Assembly: GCA_015680685.1 (NCBI GenBank)
Contig: MNCI01013900.1
Coordinates: forward strand, 232,693-290,116
Length of the DNA stretch: 57,424 nucleotides
From: Gnetum montanum
Taxonomy: Eukaryota; Streptophyta; Gnetopsida; Gnetales; Gnetaceae
Direction of reading: 5' to 3'
Both the position numbers and the translations under genes were made by a program. Under the pieces are notes generated by a model, which ran no database searches, was not told the DNA's origin, and was given only the letters and a program-made list of their open reading frames with translations. Positions 1-11,340 of the stretch are shown piece by piece. Numbering within the stretch: the first letter of the stretch is position 1; each line of letters starts with the position of its first letter.

Positions 1-394
1 AATAATTAAAAATAACAATTAAATAATCAAAACTAAGTGAATGTTGTAATGATGAAGTAATCTCGATCTTTATTGTTGATCATGTGCATGTACAAGTACG
101 TCACACTCAAATAAAGGTTCTATACAATTACAAGCATCACACTGTAGACATGCACTTGGGAAAATAATCTAACTCCTACAGAAACAAACTACGAGGGCTT
201 TCACTACAACTAATTCCTAAGATGCCTAAATGCGGCAGGTGCACACTTATTTATAGGCTAGAATAGATGTTGCGTAAATGGAGCTGCGTATACGGGTCCT
301 AGTATACGCAATGGGATTAGTATATGGGGCCTAGTATACAAGGCCGCATATATGAGGCCTAGTATACGTAATCCCCGATAACCATAATTCATCA
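1..394 (-). mobile_element. A0: LTR of an Athila-like element, cut by the window edge
   Basis: Read on the minus strand this begins TGATGAATTATGG and closely matches the LTRs of element B (8886-9739, 17178-18047), including the stretch around the ATGATCAACAATAAAGATCGA motif. A minus-strand TATA box (CCTATAAATA) lies near 248-257. Between the TATA box and the LTR end are at least three copies of CCTAGTATACG plus a GCGTATACG, so its promoter word is GTATAC. The next bases (395 on) are mid-gag sequence of another element, not a polypurine tract, so this LTR belongs to an element inserted in the gag of A. The expected 5-bp duplication is GATAA (395-399), whose partner lies outside the window. Confidence 0.8.
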
Positions 395-2405
395 GATAAT
401 ATGTTAAGGGTTGGTGGAACTGCCTTGAGTTACCTTGAGGATAAGGTAACTTTTGGGGTGTTTGCCTTTTGTTTAATTTTGGGTTGAGTGTATATACCTT
501 AGACTCCTACAGATGTGAGATTACAGGGCAACATCCCTTAGGATGGTCATATTAACATATCTCACATCCACTACGATTGTCTATTTCTAAATCCACAACC
601 TCTTTAATGATCGCAACTTTTCCCTTACCCTTGCTACGCACATGTTTAGCTTCTCTCTTTTTTCTTTTTTCACAATCACTACCTTGCTCTCTAGACTCCT
701 CTACTATTTTAAGAACAGTTTGAAATCTATTGTCTAGGGAATCCCACATTTGGTCTACCTTTTTCAAAACTTTTGATGTCATAGTTTGGATAGGAAAATT
801 TTTCTTATTCACCATCTCTTCGAGTGGTGACTCTTCTTCATCCTCACAAAATCTTACTCCCCTCTTCCAGAGGGAAGGATTAGGGTTATACTCTTCTACA
901 CTTTCTCTCTTCTGTAGCTCACCTTCTTCATTAGCAACTTTCTCCAATAGTCGTTGAATTTGATGGGACCTAAGCTTGAATACTCTCCCTTGGGCATAAG
1001 TTCCAAGGGTTCTTCTCATTTCATGCCTAAGCCCATCCATGAGATGCCATAGTTAATCCCTTTGTGAATAACCATGGCCAAGACAATGATGTAATATTGC
1101 ATAATATTGACCCATGGCAGCATCCAAGGGTTCATGTCCTCCTTGTTTCTAGCCTTATATTTTCCTTCATAAGTTAGACACTCAGGAGTACGTTTGATAC
1201 TTGTTATTAAATAGTTCTAACATAGTACTCCACCTACAAATGGATTCTAGTTCTAAAGACCAGTACTAGCTTTCCACTTCTTTAACTAGTGTATGTGGAA
1301 ATAACTTAAGTTTTTTCCATTCATTCTCTTTATTTTGTAAGGCACACACATCATGGAATGCTTGTAAGTGATTCTGAGGAGCAGCGTTGTATCCCCCTTG
1401 AAATCATGGGATATTGTTCATATCTAATCTCTTGATCCTACTATCTTTTTGATGCCTTGTTGAAATTCTAACAGCCTCAATTATGTCCAACATACTTCAA
1501 GTAGCGAGTAGGGGTTCATCGTGATTGTCTCGTCCATGGTGTCTATGATGCCTACGTTGTTTCCTACTCTCCCTTCTTCTATGTCATGACTCTCTAGAGT
1601 GCCCTCGTCCCCTTTCCTGGCCATTTCATCTATGAATTTCACTTTGCCTACATTTATCCCCATGGTCTTTTTCTTTATGACCATGTCCAAATATTGAAGA
1701 AGAAGGTGAAGGAGATGATGAAGGTGAAGAAGAAGGAGAACTGTCACCATGACAATGTCTGCTACCTTCTCTTCTATGGTCTTGGCCCCAATCACGATTG
1801 TGATCAGAATGTCCATCTTTATCATAAGTTTCTGTCCCTTTTTTGGACCCTTTATGCCATTGGGTATTAGGACCTGGGTTATGAATAGTAGAATGAAGGT
1901 CCTGATACATAACCCCTTGGCTAAAGTCAAGGGGAGGAACATTGTTGTGTGGTCGACTACCCGAGGTAGGTTCACGACCCTCATTTTTGCTTAAGACATG
2001 TGGGGCATCCTGGGACCACTTACCCTTTAAAGACTTATGATGTCTCTCCTATTGCAAGTCCCTTTGACATTGTACCTCTATGGGATGGTATTCTCTCGAG
2101 TCATGGTCTTGCACAACGTATTCTGCGTGTAAGTGTGGCATGCCAATTCGTGTGAGAGCATGAAGACACATGCTTGGGACTGAACGATCAGGAGGTAACA
2201 CTATGTTACCTTCTAAGTCTCATCAATGCAGTTGTTCATCTTGATGGAGGATAAAGGTAAAGTCTAGTATATACTCATCAGGATGAATATATACCACTCG
2301 AACTTGTCAAGGGACTGGTAGATCAATGTCATGTGTATTACACCATCGATTGTTTCCTATTTTAGACCTAGGTGATGAGGTGCTTTCGTACGAAGAAGGA
2401 GACAT
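395..2405 (-). pseudogene. gag: gag of element A (interrupted)
   Basis: Start ATG at 2405-2403, chosen because the related gags of C, D and G begin at the same place downstream of the primer site with similar Met-Ser leaders (MSPSS in G, MSSSH in D). The frame from 2405 stays in register through segments at 1910-1626 and 1040-552, with only a few stops, so this is the best preserved gag in the window. The order is: an N-terminal part with the conserved HQDEQL stretch, a Ser/Pro-rich low-complexity stretch, the conserved motif MDGLRHEMRRTLGTYA, a charged region, and a zinc knuckle of the form C-x2-C-x3-H-x4-C (begins GCEIC, with a stop inside it). Gag forms the particle and packages RNA. It ends artificially at the A0 insertion. 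Confidence 0.8.
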
Positions 2406-2520
2406 ATTTATCTATTTAGTATGCAATGTACACTTGTTTATTATTTCCTCAATCACCCCTAAAGGGTTTTTTCCAATGATGTGAATGATTTCCTATGTTC
2501 TAGTTAGCACACAAACAACT

Positions 2521-2542
2521 AAGTCCCCAACAACGGTGCTAA
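2521..2542 (-). other. Primer-binding site of A (tRNA-Asp-like)
   Basis: Immediately inside the LTR. On the minus strand it reads TAGCACCGTTGTTGGGGACT, close to the complement of the 3' end of plant tRNA-Asp, as used by Athila-type elements. Confidence 0.75.
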
Positions 2543-2998
2543 TGATGAGTGGTGAGGTACCCCTACACTCAACCATACGAATCCAAGCATTTCACACATG
2601 ATTTGGTCAAATTCCAAGGACTAAGTGCCTATGCACCTTTGTGGAACAAGGACAGGTTGGTTGATCATTGTCTTCCCAAACTTACTTATATGTCACGATT
2701 ATATGGTTAAGTAAGTTTCAGGCATATGATTTTTATAGCTTTTATGTTTTTATGTCCTGCTACTAATAAGGGAGGAGAGAGAGAGAGGTAACTAAGTGAC
2801 TAATTTAACTTAACTACTGATTAACTAGGCTTTAAACTAATCCTAACACCAGTATCCATTATCACTTGCTATACACATCCTAAACCAATGCAACACTACT
2901 GGGATTACCAAACGCTAATCGTTACTGGGTTACCAAGTGTTACACGCATGCTCGAAGTGATTGTGCTATGTGTGCTAATAACAGAAATGCAAAGTGCA

Positions 2999-3024
2999 TA
3001 AAATAAAATAAAATAAAATAAAAT
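2999..3024. repeat. (AAAAT)n microsatellite
   Basis: About five perfect AAAAT units inside the A LTR, absent from the matching LTR positions of G, so it arose after divergence. Confidence 0.9.
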
Positions 3025-3334
3025 CAAAAGAAAATAAAATGAAGGAAATGAGTATGAAAACAAATCTCAAGTGTTGCAAGGATGAATCCAAGAGCTTGTC
3101 TTTATTTCTATACACAAGGTGTGCTTAGGTACACAATACTCGAATAAAGATCTGTCCACACTTAGACCTCCTACTGCGAGCACTTGGAAAATACTCTAAC
3201 TACAAAATTTTCACTACTTAACTCCTAAAAGACTTCTAAAATACTTTCCTTGAAATACTTCCTTCTAAGAATTCCTCCCAAGACTTCCTCTCTAAATTGT
3301 ACGCATGGGCACTGTATTTATAGGCTTGGGAGCA

Positions 3335-3455
3335 ACTACTCTAATAATTAGAGAAACTACCACTCTAATTTTAGAGAAATTTTCCACTCAAATTTTAGAG
3401 AAACTACCACTCTAATTTTAGAGAAACTACCACTGTAATAATTAGAATAAACCGC
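3335..3455 (-). promoter_or_regulatory. Tandem array upstream of the A LTR TATA box
   Basis: About five units of roughly 22-24 bp with the imperfect palindrome core TCTAATTTTAGAGA, variants TCTAATAATTAGAGA and TGTAATAATTAGAAT. They fill the space between the TATA box and the LTR end in the place where other subfamilies have different words. An enhancer-like role is inferred from position only. Confidence 0.65.
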
Positions 3456-3475
3456 TAGAGTAACTGTTCTCATTA

Positions 3476-3869
3476 GTGATGAATTAACATATTTAACTAA
3501 TGACATTAAAAATAAAGAAATAATCAAAGTAAATTACAATAAATAAAATTAAACTATTAGCTAAGAATTGTAATGAATGTAATAGATCCTAATTTTATTA
3601 TCATCATGACAATGTATTCAAGTACATAATGTACTTGAATAAAACCATGTACAATCTAGTCAATTCACACTATGAGCACTTAGAGAGGAAATAATTCTAA
3701 CTTTTACAAAAGTAAACTATAAGAGTTTATCTATAAAATGATTATAAGACACCATAAATGTGGTGGATATATGTATATATATAGGTTGCATCAATGTTGA
3801 TGCATTGATATAACAAAGGCTATATTGACACTAATGTGTTAACCTAGTTAAACAAAATACTTTTCGTCA
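3476..3869 (-). repeat. D: 3' LTR, inner part
   Basis: LTR sequence on the minus strand, ending at CGTCA (3865-3869) next to a polypurine tract. The minus-strand TATA box is TATATATA at about 3774-3784. Upstream of it lies the word ATCAATGCATCAACATTGAT. The rest of this LTR is expected beyond A, left of the window. Confidence 0.7.
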
Positions 3870-3880
3870 TACCCTCATAA
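3870..3880 (-). other. Polypurine tract of D
   Basis: Minus strand reads ATGAGGGTA directly before the LTR, matching the ATGGGGGTA tracts of C and G. It primes plus-strand DNA synthesis. Confidence 0.65.
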
Positions 3881-4089
3881 TTAACTAAAAACTTACCCTT
3901 GAGTCAACAAAAGTATGTCAAAGTTGTTTACAAAATTGGGGACGTATAAGATTGACTAATTAACCAATTGACTGGCTTAAGTGCCAAATTGTATACAAAA
4001 TCATTTGAGTGCTTACACTTTAATATTTGACAAAATTGAACACTTTATAAAAAAATTTGGTCATACTCATTATGTATAGAGTTTTACCA
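3881..4089. other. 3' untranslated stretch of D
   Basis: Lies between the end of the extra ORF and the polypurine tract, matching in position 22045-22260 of C. No gene seen. Confidence 0.5.
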
Positions 4090-6710
4090 AGATAGATTTA
4101 TTATATTATGATAGGAGGTGATGGCTCCTATGGCTTTTTTGGTAGCTTCCAATGCCTTGATGATTGCTATGGTTACTCTATTGCTATTGTTCTTACTTCT
4201 AGTAGTTTGAATGCATTTAATAGTACCTTCATCTTCTTTTCCTTATTTCTGGGATCATTAATTATCTTAGTAGCATTACCTAGTTTTTTTGGTGTTGGTA
4301 CATCCCAAGAACAAGATAAAGTAGGGAGCATCTCCTTAGCATTGATAAACTAGGTGGTAAGTTTCTTATGTTCAATGCCTAATGCTCTTATTGTAGTCTT
4401 TAGCTCCTAGTGGTCTATCATCCTCTTTGATAGGTTTTTTATGACTACTTATTAATATTTAAATTTGCTTGTTAGAATATCAAGCTTCATATTAGTGATT
4501 TATAACTTCTATTTNTTTAGAATATCAAGCTTCATATTAGTGATTTATAACTTCTATTTAGTCTCTTTGTAGAGCTTGAACTTGCCCTCATATAACATGT
4601 ACAAGTTGGCTATCTACTTTTCCAATTTTGACCTTGGCCTCCTAGTAGTGAATATTACCAGGTTAGCATATCAAAGGTTGGTAAGCTTCATGTAATTACT
4701 CATCTCCTTAATCTACAACTCTTGCATAAATATGTTTACTACCATGTATCATCCAATTATTGGAGTTACTAGAGGATATCATTTATTTTCACTTTGTTTA
4801 GTTAAATTTCCTTTTCATTTATCTCTTTCAACATGACAAATTGGTCCCTGTAGTGATTTTTAACCATCTTGTATTTAAGGATTTTGTTCTTCTAAGTGGT
4901 AATATTGATTCTTGACTTTTACTTGATTGTGTGCATCTCCTCCATCAAGAGATTCCTATTCTCAGTTGCTAGGCTTCTTACATCTTGACTCACCTTGACT
5001 AGCTAGTATGGTTGGTTCTTGACGTATATCTCTGGTTGTTCTTTTCATTTTTCCACATTAAGAAATCTTTTATTTTTCTTGGTTAGCTTCTTATTTTCTT
5101 GGCGCATTTGAATAAGATCATTTTTCAAAGTATTTAGCATGATCATTTACAATGAAACATCCTAGAAAACCATTTCTTTATCATCTTTTGACTTCTTAGG
5201 TTTTCTCTAAAGCTTTTGAAAGGCTTCATCTCTTGTTAGTTTTGGCCAAAGAATTATAGGGTTAGACAAGTTTGCTACCAACTATTAGTTAAGTTTGGTA
5301 GCTTTATAGAGTTGTGCTTCAATAATTAGAAGCTTACCCCTTATCTTCAAAAGTTTAGACTAGGTTATTAAAATATATTTTGTAATTTTAAAAATTTCTA
5401 GAATCAATTGCCTAGCTCCCACTAGTCTTTCTAATACCTTCTCATGCTACATAACTATCATTCCCCTAGATTTGGTTCTTATAGACACATGGATATCTAT
5501 CATAATAGCAAAGTCAAATGTAAGAAGCTTTAGTGCTTCATTGATGTAATCCACAACCAACTCAACAGTTGTTTCTTGGTCCTTATGTGATATGATAACC
5601 ATTGTTGCACCTTCTTATTCTTCTAGTACCATTGAAAAGGCTGCAACATTGCCTAATATTTCTAGGACTTGGTCTGAAGGTAGGGATACTACAACTTCTT
5701 AAGTAACAAGGTTAGCATGAATAGTGGCTTGGCTTCTTTATGTGAAGAATAGGTTTTTCAATTCGTCTTGTAGCTAACTCATGAATCTTACAACCTTGTT
5801 CGAATGGCTCATGAATAGATGATAATCTAATGGTTCACCATCATGCACTTCTTGCTACATTTTCAACTATCTTAATCATTCTTTTGTCCCACAATATCCA
5901 TTACTAGTAGTCATGGTGGTGGTACCTTCTCTTTGGTGATCTCTTGCCACAATGTTGTTGTGAGCCTTTGGAGCATGCCATTGGTATAATAAGTAATTTC
6001 TTCTCTTTTTTAAGGTTTTCTTATTAAGCATGAAAAGAGGAGTGTCTTCTTACTCTTTTCATTCTCCTTAAAGTGCTTTTTTAGTCTTTAGAAAGATTAA
6101 CTAGAGTAGGTTAACAAGAAACTTCCTACTAAGAGTTGTACATATCCTAGCAAAAAAGATGTCATCTATTGGGTTGTATTATTAGATTGAGATGGTATGT
6201 TACTATCTTAAAATTAAATTTCCTCCTTTGTTAAAATACCACTCTCCTTATGTTCAAATGCCATAACATCTCTCAATCCACTATTTCTTCATCTTGACAT
6301 CAAACTAAGTGGATGCCTTTATGAGTTTTACCCCTACATTGGGTAATTCCATAACCTTCACAATGGCCTCCACTAAGTAGGAAATGATACTGTCCTTAAT
6401 CTTCATTGTAGTTTCTCCTTTGTGATTGTTTAAGAATAGGTATGTTTTCCCAAGGTACCATTCCCCAATGATGGAAATTGTGGATCAAAGTGGAAAAGTT
6501 TGTAACTATGCCTTAACATATTGAGATGAGAACTTCAAGAGTGGTCCAAAGTTGGGTTCTTGGAGAACTAGACTCTAGATTTTCTTACTTCTAATCTTTT
6601 CCAAGAAATCCTCTATGAGCATGATCTCTTGGTTTGGCTTAGATCTAGGAACTTCATCTTACCTTAACTACATTGTCCTTGTAATGGAAATTTGTTAGAT
6701 AAATTCTTAG
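4090..6710 (-). pseudogene. Extra 3' ORF of D, C-terminal and middle part
   Basis: Heavily decayed minus-strand coding sequence recognised by homology to the extra ORFs of B and C. The C-terminal motif (4360-4230) keeps WDVPTP and DPRNKEKKM, matching CPWDVP and DPKNKEEKI of C. The region 6560-6440 matches the B segment around its WYLGE motif. The middle is rich in Leu/Lys/Glu like a coiled coil. The N-terminal end continues across the H insertion at 32730-32885. No membrane segment or signal peptide is visible, so I do not call it an envelope. Function unknown. An unresolved base (N at 4515) inside a 43-bp duplication lies in this region. Confidence 0.65.
4472..4559. repeat. 43-bp direct duplication around a single N
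   Basis: The 43 bases at 4472-4514 recur exactly at 4517-4559, with N at 4515 and one T between. An exact copy in otherwise decayed DNA, joined by an unknown base, suggests two contig ends with an unmerged overlap. Confidence 0.85.
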
Positions 6711-7596
6711 TGTAGGAACATCTCTTTTGATTCCCTTATTCTCTTCCCTATGTGTAGTTTTTGCAAGTTATGGGCTATGTGGAGACATCTTGGAGGCCAT
6801 GTAGTTATCTTTTCTAAGATTTGACATTTTATGAGAGATGTCTTGGATGATATGAGACATCTTGGCTAAGTTGTAGAAGTCTTAGACAAGATGTCTCAAA
6901 AGTACATGAGACATCTTAGTTAAGACATGTTAAGTGAAGTTAAGACATCTCTACTAGGAATGAGACATCCTACCAAAATTATTATATTGATAGTAAGACA
7001 TCCCATAAAGGCTAAAGACAACTCGAATGGACAAGAAAACTTTCAAAATTATTGTTCCAAGTTTTAAAATAGCTAAAACATGGTAGAAAAGATGGAAACA
7101 ATAAAGGATATTTAAGTTGAGCTTAAGGAAGATTTCCTAGGGTTTTTTTCTTGCTTGGTTAATAAATATGGATTGTGTTTCATGCTTGTACCATAGAGAG
7201 ATATGTGAGTGAAATGCCATGAGATGTGAAAAGAACACATGTGAAGAGTACATGAGTATGTTTGTAGCTCTTGGTCAATTAAGTGAGTATTGGTTGGGTG
7301 TCCCATTTGTCTTGTAAGTTCAAACCTCAATCCTAAGTTGTGGGAAAGATTTTCTAACAATTATGTATTGCAGTGAGCATAACCATTGTATAGTTATAGA
7401 GCCTCATACTTTGAAGCATCATGTGAGTGTTGTGAGTGATTATTTTTTGGATTGTAAAACCCTATTGTAATCTTCTTGGAATGATTAAAGATAGCTATTT
7501 TTCTTGTTTTCTTGTTTTCTAGCATATTATTTATCTTTTCATAATATTTGAATTTAGTGATGGAAGGTGAATTAACATTGGAGTGAACCTACTCTA
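6711..7596 (+). repeat. 5' LTR of H
   Basis: Begins TGTAGGAACA and ends CCTACTCTA, corresponding to TTGCTCCA in the 3' copy. Contains about eight AGACATCTT/AAGATGTCT words between about 6780 and 7000, upstream of the presumed transcription start. Confidence 0.8.
6778..7005 (+). promoter_or_regulatory. AGACATCTT word array in the H LTR
   Basis: Repeated GAGACATCTTGG, GAGATGTCTTGG and AAGATGTCTC on both strands, spaced 20-50 bp apart. The word is near-palindromic. The same word fills the LTRs and internal promoter of copia element E. Confidence 0.7.
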
Positions 7597-7604
7597 GCTA
7601 AATA

Positions 7605-7617
7605 TTAGTATCAAAGC
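7605..7617 (+). other. Primer-binding site of H (tRNA-iMet-like)
   Basis: TTAGTATCAAAGC lies eight bases inside the LTR and differs at few places from the usual TGGTATCAGAGC. Confidence 0.65.
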
Positions 7618-7665
7618 TTGGTGTTGATTGTTGCTTGGATTTGGTTCAGAGTTTTGTCACATTTA

Positions 7666-8885
7666 GATGGTACCTAAGAAGAAATATGTACAGGTCTTGA
7701 AGAAATAGGTGGAGAGCATGAAGTCTAGCTTCTAACTAATGATTGCTCAGTTGTATGAAATTAGTGCAAAGATAGATAGGAATGCTAGTCCTAGCCATAT
7801 CCAGACACATGGAAGTGTTAGCATTCATGTTTAAATCAAAAAGTTTCATAGCATGGTGGAGATGGAATAGATGATGAGGAAGTACAATCTAGTTATGAGA
7901 GTGTAGAAACCCATTAGCCAAGGATTCTAATGGAATGAAATCATATTCCTCATATGAGAATTATGAGATCTCCAACAATGGTAACTACTTCTTCTCTTGG
8001 AAAGCTAGATAAGGAAGATGAGGCAAGGCTTGCTAGAGTATTTAGAAATGTTCCTAAACTTTCATACATGGAGTTGAAGGCTTTCAATGGTATAGATGGC
8101 ATCAATGCTTTTTCAAGTTTCTTAGAGGTACTTGATAAGCAAATTGAGTTGGAAGAGATATCAAATCACTTGAGGGTACCTATTATTGAATTCATATTAG
8201 AAAGTATGACTTCTACTTAGTGGGAAAAGGTGTTCCACAATTATGAAAGACAAAATGGTCAACTTATCACAAATTAGAAATTGATGAAATTTAAGTTGAG
8301 AAGAAAATCTGAATAATCTTGTCAAAGATAAGATACCATTATGAAGTTAAAATTCCTAAGGTAATGTGAAAAGGATGTTAAAGAATTCTATATCAAATTT
8401 TTTAATCTATTCCATCAAGGTAATGTGAATGGGAATGCGTATGAATAAGCTTTAATCATTTTAGGGGTTTCAAATTGACATACCAATAGGAGTTATCTTT
8501 TTATAAGTATCAAACTCTTGATGAGGCTTATGATTTGGCACTCAAGGTAAAAATGAAATTAAGTGGATTTAGAAATAGAGCAAACAAACTTTCAAGGAGA
8601 AGGACAAGGGATCCAAATTAGAGAAGGAGTTCAAGTCCAAATCTAATGACAAGGATGATGGCCATGGTAAGAAGATAGAGAAAGAAGATGAGAAGGATAA
8701 GGTCAAGAAGAATAAAGGAAAGAAAGGCAAGGATCAATGTTGACTCATCCAAGATTTAATGTTTTAAATGTGGAGAATGGGAATAGAAGCAATGGAAGGA
8801 TCCACTTCACAAGGTGGAAAATAGTAAAGATGTAGAAATCATGGAGGTGGAGGAGATATCAAAACAAAATTTTTAGAAAGGTAAT
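7666..8885 (+). pseudogene. gag: gag of H
   Basis: Begins at ATG 7666, the first ATG after the primer site, followed by a Lys-rich start (MVPKKK). The best preserved stretch is 7954-8220. It contains FNGIDGINAFSSFLEVLDK, which matches the F-x-G-x2-x-x-x-F-L core of retrotransposon gag domains. A degenerate zinc knuckle (CFKCGEW) follows at about 8765. Several in-frame stops. The coding region runs into the B insertion at 8881-8885 and resumes at 18053. Confidence 0.7.
8881..8885. repeat. Target-site duplication of B, left copy
   Basis: GTAAT here and again at 18048-18052, directly flanking the two LTRs of B. Confidence 0.9.
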
Positions 8886-9739
8886 TGATGAATCATGGTT
8901 TTCTAGGCCCTAATATGGGTACACGATATTGTGGGCTGGATAACGATATCGAATACATGATATCGTGATTCCTGTGTAGGCCTATAAATACAACATTCGG
9001 GCACACAAGAAAGAAGGGAGTTGGTAAGTATAAGGATAGAATATTTTTGTCAATTTCTAGTTAGTTTAGTTCTTTCCCCAATGCATGCCTGCAATGTGAT
9101 GATTGTAATTATACATAACCTTTGTTCAAGTGTGATGTACTTGGACATTCACATGATCAACAATAAAGATCGAGATTACTCCATCATTGCAACATTCACT
9201 TAGCTTTTAATTACTTTAATTTTTAAATATTTATTGTTTATTGTTGTCTTTTAAGTTCATATTTTATTTATCATAATTTACCATTCCTATTGTTAAATGT
9301 GGAATGAGTACAACTTAATCACAAACATTTAGTGTAACTACTTGGTAACCTAGTAGCGTATCTAAGAGTGCTCAAGTAATGTGCACTTGGTAATTCCAAA
9401 AGTAGTACACGAGGTCCAAGATGCAAACTAATGATTAAGGATGAATGCTCATCGCACTTAGGCTAGTTTAGATTTTTTTTTTTATTTCCTATTAACTTAA
9501 GTCAAAATTACTTTCCATCATCTCTAGGAGTAGCATTAGTTTAGGATCCCATCATTTACCTCACTCTAGACTAAACCATATGTGACAAGCAAATACTAGT
9601 CCAGGTGGAAAGATAGTGAACTACGATCAACGTGTAACTATCTAGATACCATAACTAGTCCATTTGCGAAGTTTGACCAAATCATGCATACATTCTTGTA
9701 TTCATATGATTGACTATAGGGGTACCTCACTGCTCATCA
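8886..9739 (+). repeat. 5' LTR of B
   Basis: 854 bp. U3 is only about 97 bp and carries GATATC-type words (CGATATT, CGATATCG, TGATATCG). The TATA box TATAAATA is at 8983-8990. Confidence 0.9.
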
Positions 9740-9740
9740 T

Positions 9741-9758
9741 TGACACCATTGTTGGGGA
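9741..9758 (+). other. Primer-binding site of B (tRNA-Asp-like)
   Basis: TGACACCATTGTTGGGGATG directly after the LTR, close to the tRNA-Asp complement. Confidence 0.75.
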
Positions 9759-9871
9759 TGGTGCTAGTTATTTAGATTAGTTACATCATCCAAGATTGTT
9801 GTAATGAAGCCTTGAAAATATATCTTTTAGAAAGAAAGTAATTGCAAATAAGTCACACATAATTCACAACA

Positions 9872-11340
9872 ATGTCTCTCTCACAAAACTATGATAACAC
9901 AACACTTAGTGAGGCAATTCATTAGAGAACCAATAGAATATATGATGATGAAGACAAAGTTTGGAGTACTCAATCTTATGCAAGGATCTCCTATGTTCAT
10001 GAACACACCAACGATACTTAAGGACTCTTTTCATCCAACTCTGATACCTCTAGTGAGGATGGGACATCCCATAGAATGAGGGGGCCCGTAAGACCTAGGA
10101 CCTTCTCAATGGTTAACAGGAATTTATCTAGGAATGATTGGAAGACTACAAAGGTCATGATGAGTGTTTCAGTTCTTTCTCTTCCTCTACTCTTTCAATG
10201 TCAGGTTGTGACATGGATGACCATCTCTCAAGGGGTCATCATAGAAATAAAAATCAGAATCAAGCCCATGAGTAAAGTAAGGAACACTAACATGAATGAA
10301 GACAACATTGTTCCAACTCAAAAATTCATAACCTACCAAGTGATGATGAATCCCTACTAGCCACTAAGAGCCTAATGCATATACAAGAGGTTATTTGAAT
10401 ATCTCGCAGGCATCGCAAGGAAAGTTGTCTACCCAGGATTGATTTAAATAACTTTCCCAAGTTTCCAGGAGGCTATGATTTAGATCTACAACATCATTGA
10501 CAAGCCTTCCATGATGCTTGTGTATAGAACAATATTGATAATGAGTGGAAAAAACTTAAGTTCTTTTCTATGACACTCGTTGGCCAAGAAAAAGTATGGT
10601 ATAGGTCCTTAAAGCCAAAATCAATTTGTAGTTGGTCAACAATGGTAGAACTCTTCAATGAAAGATATCAAACCTATGCAAGAGTGTTAGCCTTGAGGAG
10701 AAAAATCCAAGAGTGGAAACAAGGGCAACATGAACCCTTGGACATGGCCTTAGAAAGATACTATTTTTTGTTAAAAAAAATGCCCAGGCCATGGGTTCTC
10801 TAAGGAAAGGCTAATGTATCACATCATGGATGGGCTTCGTAATGAAACAAGGGAGACCCTTGGGATGTATGCCCCAAGTCAACTATATGAGCTATGAACC
10901 CACCAATTCCAAGAGCTTCGTAAGTGGGTATCAAGAGAAGAAGGAGAAATAGCTAGATGGGAGAATGTTGAAAGCTCTCAACAGGACCAAAATCTCAAAA
11001 TAGCAGAGGTCCATGATCCTGAAGAGGAGAAATCAACTCACCTCAAGGAGGTGGAATCATTTTTTTCAATACTACAATCACTAGATGAAATCAAGGCAAA
11101 GATCAATAAGATGATAGAATGGGTACATGAAAAATATGGAGAATAAGCCAACATTATTAGAGGTGGAACCATGCCAAATGGAGAAATAGGACCAAACACC
11201 ACTCAACAATTGGGAAGAAGGGTTGAAGAAATAGGGATAAGAGCTCAACTACAAATCACCCATATCAATGTGACATTTGCTTGTACGATCACCCCAAAGG
11301 CCAATGCCCAATCTTATCACATTTACATGAGCATTGGGAA
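9872..11340 (+). pseudogene. gag: gag of B
   Basis: ATG at 9872 with the leader MSLSQNYD, at the position equivalent to the gag starts of C and G. The segment 10570-10803 holds the classic retrotransposon gag core: W-x-R-S-L-x-P-x-S-I-x-S-W, then F-N-E-R-Y. It continues with MDGLRNETRETLGMYA at about 10825, matching A, and a zinc knuckle C-x2-C-x3-H-x4-C at about 11263-11310 (CDICLYDHPKGQC). Several stops and frameshifts. In an intact copy this protein would let B be packaged by its autonomous relatives. Confidence 0.8.

Larger units (their letters stand above)
395..3475 (-). mobile_element. A: Athila-like element, 5' part only (LTR and gag)
   Basis: Minus-strand Ty3/gypsy element with its 5' LTR at 2543-3475, a tRNA-Asp-like primer site beside it and most of gag running left until A0 interrupts it at 395. 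The rest, if present, is beyond the left edge. The sequence 395-2542 is collinear with 53965-56092 of element G. The right edge abuts LTR sequence of D, so A was probably inserted into the D 3' LTR. The right boundary is approximate because the usual TCATCA end reads CATTA here. Confidence 0.75.
2543..3475 (-). repeat. 5' LTR of A
   Basis: Starts TGATGAGTGG on the plus strand, as in C and G. The minus-strand TATA box is at about 3315-3323. The part upstream of it (3341-3450) is a short tandem array. A pentanucleotide (AAAAT)n run lies at 2999-3024. The outer end is degraded and placed at 3475 by analogy. Confidence 0.7.

Noticed and set aside
3335-3455. CRISPR-like array
   Set aside because: Short contiguous units without unique spacers, inside a plant LTR. 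A tandem repeat explains it.
2543-3475. A0 LTR (1-394) and A LTR as the two LTRs of one short element
   Set aside because: They belong to different subfamilies with different promoter words, and 395 continues directly into mid-gag with no polypurine tract, so A0 is a separate insertion.
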